Positions 60,337 through 63,594 of a stretch of DNA of 63,594 nucleotides are shown one piece after another; position 1 is the first letter of the stretch, and each line of letters starts with the position of its first letter. The notes below the pieces were generated by a model. The model did not search any database. It was given only the letters and a program-made list of their open reading frames with translations, and was not told the origin of the DNA. Source of the DNA: Actinokineospora fastidiosa (GTDB lineage Bacteria > Actinomycetota > Actinomycetes > Mycobacteriales > Pseudonocardiaceae); assembly GCF_014648415.1 (NCBI RefSeq), contig NZ_BMRB01000013.1:1-63594 (forward strand), read 5' to 3'. Position numbers and translations under genes: made by a program.

Positions 60337-61987
60337 TGGAAGGCGACGACACCACGAACAACGAGGTGGACGGCACCGTTCACGGCGACGTGCACCAGAT
60401 CCGGGACGTGCACGGGAGCGTCGTGTTCGGCCCGAGGAGCACGCCGCCGCCCACCCGCGCCAGCTGCCCGCCCCGCCTCGGCCGTTCCTCGGCAGGCAGG
60501 CCCACCTGACCGCGCTCACCGCGGCCGCCGACGCGGCGCACGTGGTGGTCCTGACCCACCCCGCGCCCGGCATCGGCAAGACCGCCCTGGCCGTGCACTG
60601 GGCGCACACCGCCGCCGAGCGCTACCCCGACGGCCAGCTCTACGTCGACCTGCGCGGCTCCAACCAGCACGGCATCACCCGCCAGGCCGCCGACGTCGCC
60701 CACGACGTGCTGATCGCCTTCGGCGCCGACCCGCACCCCGGCGCGGACGCCCGCCTCGCCCAGTACCGGACGCTGCTCGCCGAGAAGCGCGTGCTCCTGG
60801 TGCTCGACGACGCGCGCGACGCCGACCAGGTCCGACCCCTGCTGCCGCCCGGCAGCCGCTCGCTGGTCGTCGTCACCAGCAGGCACGACCTGGTGACCCT
60901 GGGCGCGCCGTCGGTGCGGCCCACCGAACTCGACCCGGTCGACTCCGCCGACCTGCTCACCGCCCTCGCCGTCACCGACCCGGCAGCGGCCCGCGCCTTG
61001 GTGCACCTCTGCGCGGGCCTGCCCGCCGCCCTCATCGCCGCCGCGGGCGCGGGCCCCGCCGACCGCATCGCCGCCGAGCTGTGGGCCACCCCGGAGATCG
61101 GCAGCGAGCCCGACCCCGCCGCCCGCGCCCAGCGGGTCGTGGCCTGGGCCAGGAGCCGAGGCGGGCGGACCTGGGCCGAGCCGCTGGCCGCCGCGGCCTG
61201 GCTCGCCGACCGCCGCCTGCTCATCGGCGCGGGCGTGGCGCTGTGCGCCGCGGTCCTCGCCGTGTCCACCGAGTTCATCGCGGCCAGCGGACTGCTCGGC
61301 GTCCTGTACTTCCTGCTGCGCTTCGGCGCGCTCGGGGTGGGCCTCGCCCTCCTGCACCGCCCCGGCCCCGCGGGGGCGCTCGGCGCGGGGCTGAGCGCGG
61401 GCAGCGCGGTCGCCCTGCTGGTCGACGCCCTGGTGTCGATCAACTTCAGCGGCCAGGTGCTGGTCTGGCTGGAACTGCTCGCCGCACTGGTCTTCGCGAC
61501 CCTGCTGTGGGTGCACGTGCAGCCGGTGCGGACCCGGCCGCGCGGCCTGCGCCTGGTGCCGCCCGCGCGGCGCCCGCTCGCCTTCGCCGCGCTCGGGGCG
61601 GTGTCGGCCTGGTTCATCCTGCTGTTCGTCGCGATCGACCTGGACGAGTACACCTCGGCAACGCCCGTCGGCTGGGGCGGCGCGCTGGGCATGCTGCTGC
61701 CCGTGGCGACCGTCGGCGGGCTGTGCGCGCTGGCCGCGCTCACCGAGATCCCCGACGAGGTCCACCGCGTCCGGATCGGCGCGGCTGTGGTCGCCTACCT
61801 GGCGCCCGAGCTGGTCCTGCTCACCGGCACGTTCGCCCTCGGCGACCGGTTCGCGTACGTGGGCGGCGGGCTGTGGACGAGGGAGCACCCGGCCCCGGCG
61901 TACTCGGCCGTGCTCGCCGCCGTCCTGGCCGTCGTGCTGCTCTCCGCCCTCACCCTGCTGCGCCTGCGTCAACCCGGTCGCCGCTGA
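60336..61987 (+). CDS. STAND-like P-loop ATPase with membrane domain, N-terminal frameshift
   Basis: The ATG at 60336 opens a typical actinobacterial N-terminal tag with repeated V-x-G pattern (NNEVDGTVHGDVHQIRDVHGSVVFGP), running to a stop at 60507-60509. The body (RQLPAPPRPFLGRQ, then GIGKTALAVHWAH, LLVLDDARDADQV) lies in the -1 frame from about 60455. One extra C near 60454 would join them. The body has Walker A and B motifs of an NB-ARC/STAND type NTPase and a C-terminal half with about eight hydrophobic helices (from about 61210). No effector or TPR repeat is visible. It may be a nonfunctional allele or reflect a sequencing slip. A GTG at 60311 gives a continuous frame, but with an unrelated N-terminus. 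Confidence 0.7.
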
Positions 61988-62005
61988 CCACGGTGGTGGG
62001 CGAAG

Positions 62006-63298
62006 ATGGAGCGCGTGAGCGAACACATCCTCGACGAGCTGTCCTGGCGCGGCCTGATCGCGCAGTCCACCGACATCGACACCCTGCGCAAGGATCTCGA
62101 CGCGGGCCCGCTCACGCTGTACTGCGGCTTCGACCCGACCGCGCCCAGCCTGCACGCGGGCAACCTGGTCCCGCTGCTCATGCTGCGCCGCTTCCAGCTC
62201 GCCGGGCACAAGCCCATCGTGCTGGCGGGCGGGGCCACCGGCATGATCGGCGACCCGCGCGACACCGGGGAGCGCACACTCAACTCGCTCGACACCGTCG
62301 CCGAGTGGGCCGGGCGCATCCGCGGCCAGCTGGAGCGCTTCGTCGCCTTCGACGACCGCAACGGCCCGGGCACCGCCGCGACGATCGTGAACAACCTCGA
62401 CTGGACCGGCGGGCTGTCCGTCCTGGAGTTCCTGCGCGACGTCGGCAAGCACTTCTCCATCAACGTCATGCTCGGCCGTGAGACGGTGAAGCGCCGCCTC
62501 GACGGCGACGGCATGTCGTACACCGAGTTCAGCTACCTGCTGCTGCAGTCCAACGACTACCTGCACCTGTTCCGCGAGTACGGCTGCAGGCTCCAGGTGG
62601 GTGGCTCCGACCAGTGGGGCAACATCATCGGCGGTGTCGAGCTGACCCGGCGCGTCGCGGGTGAGTCCGTGCACGCGCTGACCGCGCCGCTGGTGACCGA
62701 CGCCGAGGGCCGCAAGTTCGGCAAGTCCACCGGCGGCGGCAACGTCTGGCTCGACCCGGCCATGACCTCGCCCTACGCCTGGTACCAGTACTTCGTGAAC
62801 GTCGGCGACGCCGACGTCATCCGGTACCTGCGCCTGTTCACCTTCCTGCCGCGCGAGGAGATCGACGCGCTGGCGGCCGACACCGCCGAGCGCCCGCACC
62901 TGCGGGCCGCGCAGAAGCGGCTGGCGGAGGAGTTCACGACGCTGGTCCACGGCGAGCACGAGACCGCCCAGGTCGTCGCCGCCAGCCAGGCCCTGTTCGG
63001 CCGAGGCGAGCTGGCCTCGCTCGACCTGAGCACGCTGGACGCGGCCATGGCCGAGGCGCCCACCGGGACCGTCCGGCTCGCCGACGGGCCGACCATCGTC
63101 GACCTGCTCATCGCCTCCGGCCTGGCCGACAGCCGGGGCGCGGCCCGGCGCACGGTCAACGAAGGTGGCGCGTACGTGAACAACACCAAGATCGTCGACG
63201 AGGCGTGGCAGCCCGCCAAGGAGGACCTGCTGCACGCAAAGTGGCTGGTCGTACGGCGTGGCAAGCGGAACACGGCGGGCGTCGAGGTCCAGCTTTAG
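62006..63298 (+). CDS. tyrS: Tyrosine--tRNA ligase
   Basis: This 430-residue class I TyrRS has [20 protein letters not shown] (HIGH-like HAGN), [36 protein letters not shown] and the KMSKS-like KFGKST, then a C-terminal S4 RNA-binding domain ([31 protein letters not shown]). It charges tRNA-Tyr. ATG 62006 is used; GTG 62015 ([11 protein letters not shown]) is an alternative. An rRNA operon follows. Confidence 0.97.
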   Translation: MERVSEHILDELSWRGLIAQSTDIDTLRKDLDAGPLTLYCGFDPTAPSLHAGNLVPLLMLRRFQLAGHKPIVLAGGATGMIGDPRDTGERTLNSLDTVAEWAGRIRGQLERFVAFDDRNGPGTAATIVNNLDWTGGLSVLEFLRDVGKHFSINVMLGRETVKRRLDGDGMSYTEFSYLLLQSNDYLHLFREYGCRLQVGGSDQWGNIIGGVELTRRVAGESVHALTAPLVTDAEGRKFGKSTGGGNVWLDPAMTSPYAWYQYFVNVGDADVIRYLRLFTFLPREEIDALAADTAERPHLRAAQKRLAEEFTTLVHGEHETAQVVAASQALFGRGELASLDLSTLDAAMAEAPTGTVRLADGPTIVDLLIASGLADSRGAARRTVNEGGAYVNNTKIVDEAWQPAKEDLLHAKWLVVRRGKRNTAGVEVQL

Positions 63299-63319
63299 CG
63301 GTGCCGGGGAGAAAGTTGG

Positions 63320-63335
63320 CGTGACCGTCGTCACA
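63320..63335. promoter_or_regulatory. CRP/FNR-like site before the rRNA P1 promoter
   Basis: CGTGACCGTCGTCACA matches TGTGA-N6-TCACA at nine of ten positions. It directly abuts the P1 -35 hexamer, about 43 bp before the predicted start, which is close to a class II activator position. Confidence 0.4.
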
Positions 63336-63364
63336 TTCACAGCGCGGTGGGCCTGGGTTACCTT
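63336..63364 (+). promoter_or_regulatory. rRNA operon promoter P1
   Basis: TTCACA (63336-63341), a 17-bp spacer and TACCTT (63359-63364) lie 38 bp after the tyrS stop and upstream of the rRNA leader. Confidence 0.55.
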
Positions 63365-63432
63365 GGCATCAGACCTGACACAGGGCTGATGACCTGCGGT
63401 TTCGCTCTGGGTCGGGCGCCTGGGGGTGCGAT

Positions 63433-63461
63433 TTGACCTCCAGTTGGCGGCCGTGTAACTT
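63433..63461 (+). promoter_or_regulatory. rRNA operon promoter P2
   Basis: TTGACC (63433-63438), a 17-bp spacer and TAACTT (63456-63461) form a good consensus promoter about 120 bp upstream of the boxA-like leader. It is the more convincing of the two candidates. Confidence 0.7.
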
Positions 63462-63578
63462 TCTCTCTGCCAGCGCGGAACGGGCCGGATCAACCGGACC
63501 GGGCGCGGCGGATCAAGACAAAGCCTGAAGTAACCAGCCTTCCTCGGAAGTCGCCTGCGGCGGATGAGGTTGAGCGTG

Positions 63579-63594
63579 TGTTGTTTGAGAACTC
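63579..63594 (+). promoter_or_regulatory. boxA-like antitermination element of the rRNA leader
   Basis: TGTTGTTTGAGAACTC matches the boxA element found just before actinomycete 16S rRNA genes. The window stops within this leader, so the 16S rRNA gene itself is not included. NusB, encoded at 29382-29801, would bind this RNA. Confidence 0.85.

Noticed and set aside
60440..60470. Programmed -1 ribosomal frameshift in the STAND-like gene
   Set aside because: No X-XXY-YYZ slippery heptamer fits the zero frame (codons ACG CCG CCG CCC ACC CGC). A missing base is simpler.
60380..63493. A 1037-codon minus-strand frame over the ATPase and tyrS
   Set aside because: It is a GC-rich shadow frame. The plus strand carries well-conserved tyrS and P-loop motifs.

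Overview
This high-GC window is typical of an actinomycete, most likely a member of the Pseudonocardiales (Actinokineospora/Saccharothrix/Lentzea-like). The evidence is the mIHF and BldD regulators, the argCJBDFRGH and pyrR-led pyrimidine operons, frequent GTG starts, start/stop overlaps (GTGA, ATGA, TGATG) and -10 boxes of the TAnnnT type. Gene order resembles two stretches of the Mycobacterium tuberculosis chromosome joined together. The first matches the Rv2578c-aspS-rarA-alaS-ruvX-mltG-aroE-prepilin peptidase-aroCKBQ-pepQ-efp-nusB block. The second matches pyrRBC-carAB-pyrF-mihF-gmk-rpoZ-coaBC-metK-priA-fmt-rsmB, followed by the arg operon and tyrS. Genus placement is inference.

Layout. 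1-1931 (minus): pnuC-nadR NAD salvage, followed by the start of a hexapeptide-repeat protein that runs off the left edge. 1986-3863: a radical SAM protein whose iron-sulfur motif is split by an intein, behind a perfect LexA box shared with pnuC. 3972-9693: small Ig-like protein, XRE regulator, aspS, DUF389 protein and a phosphotransferase. 9683-14062: PLP aminotransferase, SGNH hydrolase, cupin and uridine-kinase-like genes, separated by two gene-poor, repeat-rich stretches, one holding gene relics. 14063-20621: rarA, two DnaA boxes, two small membrane-associated proteins, then alaS-ruvX-mltG. 20621-25674: shikimate pathway (aroE, aroC, aroK, aroB, aroQ), interrupted by a prepilin peptidase behind a LexA-like box. 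25781-30340: lipoprotein, small membrane protein, pepQ, efp, nusB and bldD. 30593-39195: complete de novo pyrimidine operon with a PyrR-binding RNA site. 39558-43292: mihF-gmk-rpoZ-coaBC-metK. 43374-50915: DUF5313, priA, def-fmt-rsmB, flavoprotein, asparaginase and O-methyltransferase. 51394-59690: arginine operon argCJBDFRGH from a probably leaderless, ArgR-controlled promoter. 59663-63298: alkyladenine glycosylase, a frameshifted membrane STAND-type ATPase and tyrS. 63299-63594: two tandem promoters and the leader of an rRNA operon whose 16S gene lies just past the right edge.

Most genes are housekeeping. The most unusual signals are regulatory or structural: (i) LexA-type boxes at three places (pnuC/radical SAM intergene, rarA start, prepilin peptidase leader); (ii) an intein splitting the radical SAM [4Fe-4S] motif of an apparently SOS-controlled gene; (iii) twin perfect DnaA boxes after rarA; (iv) a frameshifted STAND-type membrane ATPase beside tyrS; (v) a decayed locus with remnants of an acyl-CoA ligase and a heme peroxidase; (vi) an in-frame 18-bp repeat array at the left edge. 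No tRNA, CRISPR array, insertion sequence or prophage was seen.
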